Assembly: GCF_030687145.1 (NCBI RefSeq) | Contig: NZ_CP117460.1 | Coordinates: 3,782,001-3,846,000 of the forward strand | Length of the DNA stretch: 64,000 bases | Reading direction: 5' to 3' | Source of the DNA: Pseudomonas sp. FP1742 | Lineage (GTDB): Bacteria > Pseudomonadota > Gammaproteobacteria > Pseudomonadales > Pseudomonadaceae | Notes under the pieces: model-generated | What the model saw: the letters and a program-made list of their open reading frames with translations, nothing else | Told to the model about the DNA's origin: nothing | Database searches by the model: none | Position numbers and translations under genes: made by a program | Shown: positions 37,391-46,320 of the stretch, piece by piece | Layout: the number at the start of each line of letters is the position of its first letter | Position numbering within the stretch: position 1 is the stretch's first letter

Positions 37391-37419
37391 CGCCGGCATG
37401 GACAACGTCCATGCCGGCG
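37391..37419. terminator. Thirteen-base-stem hairpin after feaB
   Basis: CGCCGGCATGGAC (37391-37403) and GTCCATGCCGGCG (37407-37419) are perfect arms around AAC, six bases after the feaB stop codon. No T-tract follows, so it may protect the transcript end or terminate with Rho. Confidence 0.7.
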
Positions 37420-37583
37420 TACAGCTTAGATGCGAAAGCTCTCGAAAGATGGACTTCTAATCAGTAGAAGTACGCTAGGCGAAATTGCAGCGAATTATCA
37501 ATCCTCAAGGGTTAGGTAGCCAATGCTCAGCGGGCTTTGGGTGGAAGCGGCACTTCCTGACAGACCGCTATCGCCAAAAGTGG

Positions 37584-38510
37584 TCATTCGATTTTGCCAC
37601 CAGACGGCACCAAACCGGCGGCAAGTGCCTCCAGCAACGCACTGACCTTGGGAAGCGCTTGCCGACTTTTGGCCCAAACCAGATTGATCGCCAGACCATC
37701 GGTTGCCAAGTGGGGAAGTACCTCAACCAATGTACCCTCTTCAAGCTGGCGTTTGATCAACCACGAAGGCAACTGCGCGATCCCGCATCCCGCTGATACC
37801 GTAATCACCAGACCTTCGCCATCTCCCACGACGAACCTTGCGGCTATCGCCCTGCGTTCAATTTCGCCGGCCTGGGTTCCTGCAAAACTCCAAGGGCTAA
37901 TCGCTCCATCCGCCCAGCCGTAAGCGATGCACTGATGATGCTCCAGATCGTGAACGGTCACAGGCGTGCCATGCTTGCTCAAATACGCGGGCGACGCACA
38001 GAAGATATGCCACTCACGGCCCACGTAACGATGCCCCAGTGTGTCGGGCCAAACGTCCGAGCCACCGATACGTACGACGATATCGACACCATCTTCGATA
38101 GGGTCGATGAAACGGTCGGAAAACGAAATGTGCGGTAATAGCAGAGCGTGCTCCTGGGCAAACCGCAGAATGACTGGAAGTGCCTGCAAACGGCCGAAGG
38201 CACCCGGAAGGCCAATGTGAACCCTGCCACAAGGTTCGGTGTTTTCGGCATGTAGAGACAGCTCAGCCTCTTCGAGGTCCGCCAGCACGCCTGTGCACGT
38301 GCGATAGAACGCAATCCCCGCATCCGTCAGTGACAAACTTCGAGTGGTTCGGTGGAACAACCGAGTCCCCAGCCTGCTCTCCAATCGAGCAATACCTTTG
38401 CTAATTGCAGAAGCTGTCAGACTCATCCGCTCGGCGGCGGCTTTGAAACTGCCGCAGTCCGCAACGCTGACAAATACATCAATGCCCTTTAATCGTTCGG
38501 AGGAAAACAT
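37584..38510 (-). CDS. LysR-family transcriptional regulator
   Basis: The 308-residue protein has the LysR winged helix at residues 6-65 (LKGIDVFVSVADCGSFKAAAERMSLTASAISKGIARLESRLGTRLFHRTTRSL). A type 2 periplasmic-binding-like effector domain follows (HIGLPGAFGRLQALPVILRFAQEH and GADGLVITVSAGCGI-like segments). It is divergent from the MFS gene at 38665, which it probably controls. There is no sign which ligand it senses. The gap to 38665 is AT-rich. Confidence 0.88.
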   Translation of the reverse strand: MFSSERLKGIDVFVSVADCGSFKAAAERMSLTASAISKGIARLESRLGTRLFHRTTRSLSLTDAGIAFYRTCTGVLADLEEAELSLHAENTEPCGRVHIGLPGAFGRLQALPVILRFAQEHALLLPHISFSDRFIDPIEDGVDIVVRIGGSDVWPDTLGHRYVGREWHIFCASPAYLSKHGTPVTVHDLEHHQCIAYGWADGAISPWSFAGTQAGEIERRAIAARFVVGDGEGLVITVSAGCGIAQLPSWLIKRQLEEGTLVEVLPHLATDGLAINLVWAKSRQALPKVSALLEALAAGLVPSGGKIE

Positions 38511-38664
38511 AGACGTTCCGTATTCATGAATTCAGTTCCGCCAATTCAATAAAAACCATCAAAGATCAGAATAATTTTCTCCAGTAAGCTTGATTCGAAC
38601 GCACCAATCAACACTATGCGACTAGCGAATCCATAAAAATTACCGGCTGAACGATGAGGCAAGG

Positions 38665-39870
38665 ATGCTGACCACGCTAAAAAACTATCCAACGACAGTA
38701 AATTTGCTGCTTTCGGCTTCCCTGATATTGACCCTGGCGCGAGCCATCACCTTGCCTTATCTGGTTATTTACCTATCCGGCAGGTTCAGCTTGAGCGTCG
38801 CCGATATCGGCCTGGTCATTGGCAGCACACTGATCATCGGGTCGTTATTGAGTCTTTACGGTGGCTTTCTTGTCGACAAGATGTCCAGTTACCGGCTGAT
38901 CCTGGGCTTCAGTGGTGTGTTCACGCTGGGGTTTCTCGGGACGTTTCTGGCTCGCGATCTTTGGCTGTTCTACAGCTGCCTGGTATTGATCAACCTGGCT
39001 TATGCGGTCATTGATATCGCGGTCAAATCAGGATTTGGCAGCCTGCTTCCCGTCACTGATCGCAGCGAAGTTTTCTCGATCAAATACACGCTGACCAATA
39101 TCGGGTATGCCGTCGGCCCGTTTCTTGGCGCTGGCATGGCCAAGCTGGATATCAGCCTGCCATTCCTGCTGTCTGCCGGGCTTGGGGCAGGATTCTTCTT
39201 CATCTATTTCGTTTGGGGCGATAGAGACCTGAACGCCATCGATGACGCGCGAAAACCTGTACCCTTTCTGGCCGTGGGAAAACTGCTGCTCCAGGATTAC
39301 CGGTTGGTGTGTTTCACCCTTGGCGGGCTGCTCAGCGCTGTGGTCTTTGGCCAATTCACCGCTTATCTCTCGCAGTATCTGGTGGTCACGACTACGCCAG
39401 AATCTACCTACCAGATCATCAGTACCATTGTGGCGACCAATGCGCTGATGGTGATCAGCTTGCAATACTCCATAGGGAGGAAGATCTCTCACAGGCATCT
39501 GAGTCTGTGGCTGGCCGCCGGACTGAGTATGTTCATGATGGGGTTGGCGGGTTTTGCCCTGTCGACCTCTATCCTACTCTGGGTCATTTCCATGGCCATT
39601 TTCACGGTCGGCGAGATCATCGTATTCCCAGCCGAGTACATGTTCATCGACAAAATCGCTCCGGACAACCTGCGCGGTATGTATTACGGAGTGCAAAACC
39701 TGTCCAGCCTCGGGGCGGCACTGGGACCGGTGCTTTGCGGAGTCGTATTGGCGACCCAACCTCCCCACTACATCTTCTACATGCTCGCGCTCTTCATCGT
39801 TGTGGGTGGATTGTTTTACTTCTTGGGAGCTTCCAATTTGGGCGCTACAGCGGGTAAGGATCCTGATTGA
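38665..39870 (+). CDS. MFS transporter, MdtH/YdeE-like
   Basis: The 401-residue protein has about 12 membrane segments. It starts with LARAITLPYLVIYLSGRFSLS and has the internal LIIGSLLSLYGGFLVDKMSSYRL characteristic of the MdtH/YdeE drug-efflux branch of MFS. The base composition is less GC-rich than in the hpa operon. It sits at the right end of the catabolic block, next to the second integrase remnant. It may export a drug or a toxic pathway intermediate; the role is unclear. Confidence 0.75.
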   Translation: MLTTLKNYPTTVNLLLSASLILTLARAITLPYLVIYLSGRFSLSVADIGLVIGSTLIIGSLLSLYGGFLVDKMSSYRLILGFSGVFTLGFLGTFLARDLWLFYSCLVLINLAYAVIDIAVKSGFGSLLPVTDRSEVFSIKYTLTNIGYAVGPFLGAGMAKLDISLPFLLSAGLGAGFFFIYFVWGDRDLNAIDDARKPVPFLAVGKLLLQDYRLVCFTLGGLLSAVVFGQFTAYLSQYLVVTTTPESTYQIISTIVATNALMVISLQYSIGRKISHRHLSLWLAAGLSMFMMGLAGFALSTSILLWVISMAIFTVGEIIVFPAEYMFIDKIAPDNLRGMYYGVQNLSSLGAALGPVLCGVVLATQPPHYIFYMLALFIVVGGLFYFLGASNLGATAGKDPD

Positions 39871-40102
39871 GGGGCAGCAATGAGGAAGCCGAGCCTTCGC
39901 AGCTATCACCTCATCTATTCACGCCAGCAGGCCACCCCATGGGACGATCAAAAGCCTACGCCATATCGTGTTCTATCGTGTGGCAAACGACGAGGTGATC
40001 GAGGTCGTCCGACTCCTTCATGACGCCACGGAAGTGCAATTGCCTTGCCTAATGATTGATCACCGACCTGGCCCAACGGCTTAACTGGCCATGAACAGCG
40101 AT

Positions 40103-40172
40103 TGTAGTCAGGGAGGGTGTAGTCCTTGGCTCCGGGTTTGGCGTGTCGGACCGCGTTATTGGTGAGAGCCAT
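40103..40172 (-). pseudogene. Truncated P4-type tyrosine integrase, copy 2
   Basis: The first 23 codons survive (MALTNNAVRHAKPGAKDYTLPD) and then the sequence diverges into an unrelated frame. This copy has the reading frame that copy 1 lost through a one-base insertion. The remainder of the arm-binding domain and the whole catalytic domain are absent. It begins 173 bases past the tRNA-Gly-like core in the same direction. Confidence 0.7.
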
Positions 40173-40344
40173 CACATACGTCACGAGAAAACCGATCTGC
40201 CGAGCACCGGATTGATGTACTGGAAAATGTGCCCATTGGGGCTTGATCTGAGAGTTTTCAGGGGGGACGCGGTAAAAGTCCAAGAAAAACTTTTCTTTGG
40301 ACGAAAAAAATGGACCTCTTTTCAGAGATCCATTTTTTAATGCT

Positions 40345-40362
40345 TGGAGCGGGAAACGAGAC
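40345..40362 (-). other. tRNA-Gly 3'-end attachment core, copy 2
   Basis: Identical to 5046-5063 (GTCTCGTTTCCCGCTCCA on the minus strand). It equals the last 18 bases of tRNA-Gly(GCC), without the remaining tRNA body. The two copies are 35.3 kb apart in direct orientation. Confidence 0.75.
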
Positions 40363-40502
40363 TCGCATCTAGCGTCCGACCCATTGAAATCTAAGGGTTT
40401 TCTTTTATTCCTGCTGCAGGAATGGACTTGATTCTGGACTTGTTTTCAGGGTGTATCAAGAGCAAAAAAGGAGTGAATCCACGCCACGCTATTGGAGCCT
40501 AC

Positions 40503-41130
40503 CTATAGCCAACTGACGATTTTGGCGGCTACGAGGCCAGCTTTGAACTTGGTGTCATCGAACTTGTGCCGCCATGGATCAAGCTGCCAATAGGGAATGC
40601 GCTGACCGCGATTCCCCTGGCTCAGAAGCAGTAAGCGTCGAGCCTTGATATCGCGATTGATCTGATCGCGAGATTTACCTGCCAGCCTGGCGAAAACCAG
40701 CAGCGGCAAGTTACTCGAAACCTCAAACGTGGCCGACATTTCAGCTCGTTCACGCTGGATGTCAGACACGTGAGATTTGTGAGGTTTTTCTGTCCGTATC
40801 GGTGCAGGTACGGCAGGCGATCGGTTGCGCCCAAGGGGGGCTTTCTCGCTACTGACCAGCATCGTCGATGCGACGGTCGCCGGTACAAAGCTTCGGTAGC
40901 TGAGCCACAACTGCACTTGCCTTCGGATTTGAACGTCACCTAAATCGTCGAGCATCGAATTCAATAGCAGCTCGTCCTCACAGTCCAGAATCTTACGTGC
41001 AGGTTGACCGATTTCCAGATCAAGAGGTCAACAGCGACAGCGCGATCACGGCCTTCCAAGACGTGACTCCAAGCAGCAACAAATCCCGGTGCAATGAACA
41101 TCCATGTTTTCACTCCAATAGTTCCCGTAG
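40503..41130 (-). pseudogene. Degenerate gene with possible frameshift, unknown
   Basis: A minus-strand frame of 153 codons (40503-40964; KSRDQINRDIKARRLLLLSQG near its end) has no good start codon. Reading further upstream in the same frame gives plausible residues back to about 41030, where it meets a stop. The adjacent frame continues (HVLEGRDRAVAVDLLIW, ending near 41130), as if one base had been lost or gained near 41030. I do not recognise the protein; basic, helical C-terminal text hints at a DNA-binding or phage/plasmid type function. Its position beside the att repeat suggests a scrap of mobile-element cargo. Confidence 0.4.
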
Positions 41131-41274
41131 TCGTACACCTCACCGACCATCGACCGCTACAAGATCGATAGCACCAGTCATGCTGCAGCGATGTACTCCG
41201 AGCAACGGGCAATACCTGCCCTCCCTTTTATCGCCTTCCGACCAGAAACCCATAGAGGGGACTTGCGCAACCAG

Positions 41275-41290
41275 TATTATGGTATACCAT
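41275..41290 (+). promoter_or_regulatory. GntR-type operator, site 1
   Basis: TATTATGGTATACCA at 41275-41289, overlapping the perfect palindrome ATGGTATACCAT at 41279-41290. It lies 40 bases before the first gene of the 41.3-48.1 kb operon. Its TATTAT could double as a -10 element. Confidence 0.7.
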
Positions 41291-41330
41291 CATACGCACA
41301 GACACTCTTACCCTTACAACGGAGCAGCTC

Positions 41331-41921
41331 ATGAGTTTCGAAATTCGCAAGATCGTCAGCTATGTCGAAGAAACCTTTATCGAAGGCGGCAAGGCTGCCG
41401 ACAAGCCCGTGACCATGGTCGGGCTGGCCGTGGTGATGAAAAACCCTTGGCTGGGTCGCGGCTTCGTCGAAGACCTGAAGCCGGAGATCCGTGCCAATTG
41501 CTCCGACCTCGGCGCGCTGATGGTTGAACGCCTGGTGGGCATCATCGGCGGCGCCGAGAAGATCGAAGCTTACGGCAAGGCCGCTGTCGTCGGCGCCGAT
41601 GGCGAAATCGAGCACGCCTCTGCCGTGATCCACACCCTGCGCTTCGGCAACCATTACCGCGAAGCGGTCAAGGCCAAGAGCTACCTGAGCTTCACCAACA
41701 AGCGCGGCGGCCCGGGCACTTCGATCCAGATTCCGATGATGCACAAGGACGACGAAGGCCTGCGTTCGCACTACATCACCCTGGAAATGCAGATCGAAGA
41801 CGCGCCGCGCGCCGATGAAATCGTCGTGGTACTGGGTTGCGCCGATGGCGGCCGCCTGCACCCACGCATCGGCAACCGTTACATCGACCTGGAAGAACTG
41901 GCGGCCGAGAACGCCCAGTAA
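41331..41921 (+). CDS. AA_synth-family protein (PF06684-like)
   Basis: The 196-residue protein begins FEIRKIVSYVEETFIEGGKAADKP and has MKNPWLGRGFVEDLKPEI near residue 36, KAAVVGADGEIEHASAVIHTLRFG near 83 and KRGGPGTSIQIPMMHKDD near 125. This fits the so-called amino acid synthesis family, whose biochemical role is not known to me. It is the first gene of the operon, with GGAGCAGCTC before its ATG, and directly behind operator site 1. A ring-opening amidohydrolase-like role would fit the other genes but is speculation. Confidence 0.7.
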   Translation: MSFEIRKIVSYVEETFIEGGKAADKPVTMVGLAVVMKNPWLGRGFVEDLKPEIRANCSDLGALMVERLVGIIGGAEKIEAYGKAAVVGADGEIEHASAVIHTLRFGNHYREAVKAKSYLSFTNKRGGPGTSIQIPMMHKDDEGLRSHYITLEMQIEDAPRADEIVVVLGCADGGRLHPRIGNRYIDLEELAAENAQ

Positions 41922-41964
41922 TCCGATCAGTCACCACAACAAAAAAGGCATGCAGGAGCGCTCC

Positions 41965-42798
41965 ATGATTCGGCTCACCGCTGAACGCACCCCGGCTGGC
42001 ACCAGTTACCTGGCGACCGGCCAAGGCCAGCCCGTGGTTTTGATCCACGGCGTGGGCCTGAACAAAGAAATGTGGGGCGGCCAGGTTGTTGGCCTGTCCA
42101 CTAAATACCGTGTGATTGCCTACGACATGCTGGGTCACGGCGCCAGCCCGCGCCCGGAAATCGGCACGCCCCTGCTGGGCTATGCCGACCAGTTACTGGA
42201 GTTGCTCGACCATCTGCAATTGCCTCAGGCAACAGTGATCGGTTTTTCCATGGGCGGGCTGGTGGCACGGGCGTTTGCCTTGCATTACCCGCAACGCTTG
42301 CAAGGTTTGGTGGTGCTCAATAGCGTGTTCAACCGCAGCCCCGAGCAGCGTGCCGGCGTCATCGCGCGCACCGCTCAAGCGGCCGAGCATGGCCCGGACG
42401 CCAACGCCGAAGCCGCGTTGTCGCGCTGGTTCAGCCGTGAATACCAGGCAGCCAACCCGGCACAGATTGCCGCGCTGCGCCAGACCTTGGCGGGCAACGA
42501 TCCGCAGGGCTACCTGACCACGTATGAGTTGTTCGCCACCCAGGACATGTACCGCGCGGAAGATCTAGGCAGCATTCAGGTGCCGACACTGGTCGCCACC
42601 GGCGAACTGGATCCCGGCTCGACACCGGAAATGGCCAAACAACTGGCCGAGCGAATTCCCGGCGCGACCGTTGCCGTGCTCGCCGAGCAGCGGCATATGA
42701 TGCCCGTAGAATCGCCGCGCCTGGTCAACCAGCTGTTGCTGGAGTTTCTCGACACGGCAAACGCCCGACAAAACCAAATAAAGGGGATCGTTGCATGA
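41965..42798 (+). CDS. Alpha/beta hydrolase
   Basis: The 277-residue hydrolase has the oxyanion segment VVLIHGVGLNKEMWGG near residue 25, the nucleophile elbow GFSMGG near 95, an acid residue in TGELDPGSTPE near 214 and the catalytic His in EQRHMMPVESP near 243. I start at the ATG at 41965, six bases after AGGAG, not at an upstream ATG at 41950. Its four-base overlap (ATGA) with the aldehyde dehydrogenase shows coupled translation. In analogy with RutD-like and ring-fission hydrolases, it may cleave an amide or vinylogous acid formed by the monooxygenase. Confidence 0.85.
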   Translation: MIRLTAERTPAGTSYLATGQGQPVVLIHGVGLNKEMWGGQVVGLSTKYRVIAYDMLGHGASPRPEIGTPLLGYADQLLELLDHLQLPQATVIGFSMGGLVARAFALHYPQRLQGLVVLNSVFNRSPEQRAGVIARTAQAAEHGPDANAEAALSRWFSREYQAANPAQIAALRQTLAGNDPQGYLTTYELFATQDMYRAEDLGSIQVPTLVATGELDPGSTPEMAKQLAERIPGATVAVLAEQRHMMPVESPRLVNQLLLEFLDTANARQNQIKGIVA

Positions 42799-44276
42799 CA
42801 CTCGCACGCTTCCAGATGTGCATCGGCGGTGAATGGGTCGATGCCCTCTCCGGCAAGACTTTTGAAAGCCTGAACCCTGCCCTGGCGCAAGCCTGGGCTG
42901 AATTACCCGATGCCGACGAAGCCGATGTCGAACGCGCCGTGCAGGCCGCGCAGACGGCTTTCGACAGCCCGGCCTGGCGCGGCTTGACCGCCACCGCTCG
43001 CGGCAAACTGCTGCGACGCCTCGGTGATCTGATCGCTGAGAACAAAGAACAACTGGCGCAGCTGGAAAGCCGCGACAATGGCAAGCTGATTCGCGAAACC
43101 CGCGGTCAGGTCAGCTACCTGCCGGAGTTTTTCCACTACACCGCGGGTCTGGCCGACAAACTCGAAGGCGGCACCCTGCCCCTCGATAAGCCCGATCTGT
43201 TTGCCTATACCGTGCATGAAGCCATGGGCGTAGTCGCGGCGATCATTCCCTGGAACAGCCCGCTGTACCTGACCGCGATCAAACTGGCGCCAGCTCTTGC
43301 GGCAGGCAACACCATCGTGATCAAACCGTCCGAGCACGCCTCGGCGACCATTCTGGAGCTGGCTCGCCTGGCGCTGGAAGCCGGGATTCCGCCGGGGGTA
43401 GTCAACGTCGTCACCGGTTACGGCCCAAGCACCGGCGCCGCCCTCACCCGCCATCCGCTGGTGCGCAAGATCGCCTTCACCGGTGGCGCCGCGACCGCAC
43501 GGCATGTGGTGCGCAGCAGCGCGGAGAACTTCGCCAAGCTGTCGCTGGAGCTGGGCGGCAAATCGCCGAACATCATCTTTGCCGACGCCGACCTCGACAG
43601 CGCCATCAACGGTGCGATTGCCGGGATCTATGCGGCGTCCGGCCAGAGCTGCGTTTCCGGCTCGCGACTGCTGGTGCAGGACGAAATCTACGACGAATTC
43701 GTCTCGCGTCTGGTCGAACGCGCCAAGCGCATCCGCATTGGCAACCCGCAGGAAGACAGCAGCGAAATGGGCCCCATGGCCACCGCGCAGCAATTGGCGG
43801 TGGTCGAAGGCCTGGTGGCCGATGCCATCGCCGAAGGTGCGCGCCTGCGCCTGGGCGGCAAGCGTCCAGAGAATCTGGGCGATGGCTGGTTCTATGAGCC
43901 GACCCTGTTCGAGTGCGACCGCAACTCGATGAAGATCATGCAGGAAGAAGTCTTCGGCCCGGTGGCCTCGGTCATCCGCTTCAAGGACGAAGCCGAAGCG
44001 CTGGCGATTGCCAACGACTCGCAGTTCGGCCTCGCCGCCGGCATCTGGACCCGCGACCTGGGCCGCGCCCATCGCCTGGCCCGGGACGTGCGCTCCGGGA
44101 TCATCTGGGTCAACACTTACCGTGCGGTATCGGCCATGGCGCCAATCGGCGGCTTCAAGAACAGCGGCTATGGACGCGAAAGCGGCATCGATTCGGTGCT
44201 GGCCTACACCGAGCTGAAAACGGTGTGGATCAACCTGTCTCAGGCGCCAATGCCTGATCCCTTCGTGATGCGCTAG
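42795..44276 (+). CDS. NAD(P)-dependent aldehyde dehydrogenase
   Basis: The 493-residue aldehyde dehydrogenase shows AAIIPWNSPLYLTAIKLAPAL, the general base in LELGGKSPNIIFADADLD and the nucleophile in ASGQSCVSGSRLL. It resembles the group acting on semialdehydes of aromatic or cyclic compounds rather than GabD. It is the third gene of the operon and would oxidise an aldehyde produced by the ring-opening steps. The true substrate is unknown. Flavin reductase follows 12 bases later. Confidence 0.85.
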   Translation: MTLARFQMCIGGEWVDALSGKTFESLNPALAQAWAELPDADEADVERAVQAAQTAFDSPAWRGLTATARGKLLRRLGDLIAENKEQLAQLESRDNGKLIRETRGQVSYLPEFFHYTAGLADKLEGGTLPLDKPDLFAYTVHEAMGVVAAIIPWNSPLYLTAIKLAPALAAGNTIVIKPSEHASATILELARLALEAGIPPGVVNVVTGYGPSTGAALTRHPLVRKIAFTGGAATARHVVRSSAENFAKLSLELGGKSPNIIFADADLDSAINGAIAGIYAASGQSCVSGSRLLVQDEIYDEFVSRLVERAKRIRIGNPQEDSSEMGPMATAQQLAVVEGLVADAIAEGARLRLGGKRPENLGDGWFYEPTLFECDRNSMKIMQEEVFGPVASVIRFKDEAEALAIANDSQFGLAAGIWTRDLGRAHRLARDVRSGIIWVNTYRAVSAMAPIGGFKNSGYGRESGIDSVLAYTELKTVWINLSQAPMPDPFVMR

Positions 44277-44288
44277 GAGACCGCCGAC

Positions 44289-44774
44289 ATGATCGAACCC
44301 GGCATTTACAAAGACGTCATGAGCTCGTTCCCATCCGGGGTCACGGTGGTCACCACCCTGGACCCGGACGGTGGCATCGTCGGCATCACCGCCAGCGCTT
44401 TCAGTGCGCTGTCGATTGATCCGGCATTGGTGCTGTTCTGCCCCAACTATGCCTCGGACACGTACCCGATTCTGCGTGACAGCAAGCAGTTCGCGATTCA
44501 TCTGCTATCGGCCGACCAGACTGCCGAAGCCTATGCGTTTGCCGGTAAAGGCAAGGACAAGGCCAAAGGCATCGACTGGCACCTCAGCGAGCTGGGCAAC
44601 CCGCTGCTGGGCAAAGCCACCGCGATTATCGAGTGCGAACTGTGGCGTGAATACGACGGCGGCGATCACGCGATCATCGTCGGCGCGGTGAAGAACCTGA
44701 TTCTGCCCGAGCAACCGGTGACGCCGATGGTCTATCACAAAGGCAAGCTGGGCCCGCTGCCCACCCTGGCCTGA
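44289..44774 (+). CDS. Flavin reductase, copy 1 (HpaC/RutF-like)
   Basis: This single-domain flavin reductase of 161 residues has MSSFPSGVTVVTTLDPDGGIVGITASAFSALS at the N-terminus, FCPNYASDTYPIL near 55 and YDGGDHAIIVGAVKNL near 125. It uses NAD(P)H to reduce FMN or FAD for a partner monooxygenase. A near-copy, clearly a paralogue, lies at 56801 next to the luciferase-like monooxygenase. No monooxygenase is encoded beside this copy. A hairpin terminator follows at 44786. Confidence 0.88.
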   Translation: MIEPGIYKDVMSSFPSGVTVVTTLDPDGGIVGITASAFSALSIDPALVLFCPNYASDTYPILRDSKQFAIHLLSADQTAEAYAFAGKGKDKAKGIDWHLSELGNPLLGKATAIIECELWREYDGGDHAIIVGAVKNLILPEQPVTPMVYHKGKLGPLPTLA

Positions 44775-44785
44775 CGTCTACATTT

Positions 44786-44823
44786 GGGCTGCGTCTAACC
44801 ACCCCCCGGTGCAGCCCTTTTTT
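44786..44823 (+). terminator. Terminator-like hairpin inside the operon
   Basis: GGGCTGC (44786-44792) pairs with GCAGCCC (44811-44817), followed by TTTTTT. It stands between the flavin reductase and the semialdehyde dehydrogenase, 22 bases before the next start codon. It may reduce expression of the downstream genes. Confidence 0.75.
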
Positions 44824-44844
44824 ACTTCTATTATGGGAGCCGGC

Positions 44845-46320
44845 ATGAGCCCAGCAGCCTTGCAACTGTTCCGCCAGCAGGCCTACATCGACGGCCAATG
44901 GCTGGATGCGCCCGATGGCGCCTGTCAGGACATTTTCAACCCGGCCACCGGCGAGCTGATCGGCCGAGTGCCGAACCTCGGTGCCGCCCAAGCTCGTCAG
45001 GCGATCGACGCCGCCAACAACGCTTGGCCGGCCTGGCGCGCACTGACCGCCAAAGAACGCAGCCAGACGCTCAAACGCTGGCACGCACTGATGCTCGAGC
45101 ACGCCGATGCCCTGGCAGAAATCCTCACCCTGGAACAAGGCAAGCCCCTGGCCGAGGCCAAGGATGAAATCCTCTACGCTGCGAGTTTCATCGAGTGGTT
45201 CGCTGAAGAAGCCAAGCGCATCTACGGCGACACCATTCCCAGTCACAAAGCCGATGCGCGCATCGTGATCAGCAAGGAACCGATCGGTGTCGTCGCTGCC
45301 ATTACCCCATGGAATTTTCCGGCGGCGATGATCACCCGCAAGGCCGGCCCGGCGCTGGCAGCCGGTTGCCCATGCATCGTCAAACCGGCACCGGAGACGC
45401 CCTTCTCGGCGCTGGCCATGGCCGCGTTGGCGGAACAGGCCGGGATTCCAGCGGGCATTTTCAACGTGATCACCGGTGACGCAGTGGCCATCGGTGGCGA
45501 ACTGACTGCCAGCCCATTGGTGCGCAAACTGTCATTCACCGGCTCCACTGCGATTGGCAAACTGCTGATGGCTCAGTGCGCGCCGACGCTGAAGAAAGTC
45601 TCGCTGGAACTGGGGGGCAACGCGCCCTTCATCGTGTTCGACGATGCCGACCTGGAGCGAGCCGTGGAAGGCGCGCTGATCGCCAAGTTCCGCAATGCCG
45701 GGCAGACCTGCGTCTGCGCCAATCGCTTCCTGGTGCAGAGCGGCATTCATGATGCTTTTGCCACGCGACTGGCCGAACGTGTGGCGCAACTGAACGTGGG
45801 CAGCGGTTTCGAAGAAGGCATCAACCAGGGGCCGTTGATCAACGAACGCGCCGTGGCCAAGGTCGAAGACCATGTCCAAGACGCCCTCGCTCAAGGCGCA
45901 CAGCTGCTTTGCGGTGGCGACCGCCATGCGCTGGGCCACGGTTTCTTCCAGCCAACGGTGCTGGCCGGCGTAACCGGTGAGATGAAAGTCGCTCAGGAAG
46001 AAACCTTCGGCCCGCTGGCCGCGGTGTTCCGCTTCGACACCGAAGCCGAGGCCGTGCACCTGGCCAACGACACCGAGTTCGGCCTCGCCGCCTACTGCTA
46101 CACCCGCGACCTCGGTCGCGCCTGGCGCATGAGCGAAGCACTGGAGTACGGCATGGTCGGGATCAACGAAGGACTGATTTCCACCGAAGTCGCGCCGTTC
46201 GGTGGCATTAAGTCCTCGGGGCTGGGCCGCGAAGGTTCCAAGTACGGCATCGAGGATTATCTGGAACTCAAATACACCCTGATGGGCGGGCTCGACGACT
46301 TTGGGAGCACACAACGATGA
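44845..46320 (+). CDS. Succinate-semialdehyde dehydrogenase-like enzyme
   Basis: The 491-residue protein is GabD-like, with AAITPWNFPAAMITRKAGPAL, VSLELGGNAPFIVFDDADLE and the nucleophile in NAGQTCVCANR. It is a close relative of the dehydrogenase ending the hpa operon (15790-17244). GGGAGC before the ATG at 44845 fixes the start; the frame reaches back to 44809 through the terminator. Its presence suggests that the compound degraded by this operon ends as succinate or a related semialdehyde. Its stop overlaps the next gene by four bases (ATGA). Confidence 0.88.
   Translation: MSPAALQLFRQQAYIDGQWLDAPDGACQDIFNPATGELIGRVPNLGAAQARQAIDAANNAWPAWRALTAKERSQTLKRWHALMLEHADALAEILTLEQGKPLAEAKDEILYAASFIEWFAEEAKRIYGDTIPSHKADARIVISKEPIGVVAAITPWNFPAAMITRKAGPALAAGCPCIVKPAPETPFSALAMAALAEQAGIPAGIFNVITGDAVAIGGELTASPLVRKLSFTGSTAIGKLLMAQCAPTLKKVSLELGGNAPFIVFDDADLERAVEGALIAKFRNAGQTCVCANRFLVQSGIHDAFATRLAERVAQLNVGSGFEEGINQGPLINERAVAKVEDHVQDALAQGAQLLCGGDRHALGHGFFQPTVLAGVTGEMKVAQEETFGPLAAVFRFDTEAEAVHLANDTEFGLAAYCYTRDLGRAWRMSEALEYGMVGINEGLISTEVAPFGGIKSSGLGREGSKYGIEDYLELKYTLMGGLDDFGSTQR

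Larger units (their letters stand above)
40102..40465. repeat. Direct repeat copy 2 (att plus int 5' region)
   Basis: Pairs with 4800-5165 in the same orientation. It contains the integrase start, the leader, the AAAAAATGGA...TCCATTTTTT hairpin and the tRNA-Gly att core. Homology runs from TTGTAGTCAGG to the GGAATGGACTT region about 40.42-40.46 kb, where it fades. Outside this span the two neighbourhoods are unrelated. Confidence 0.85.
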
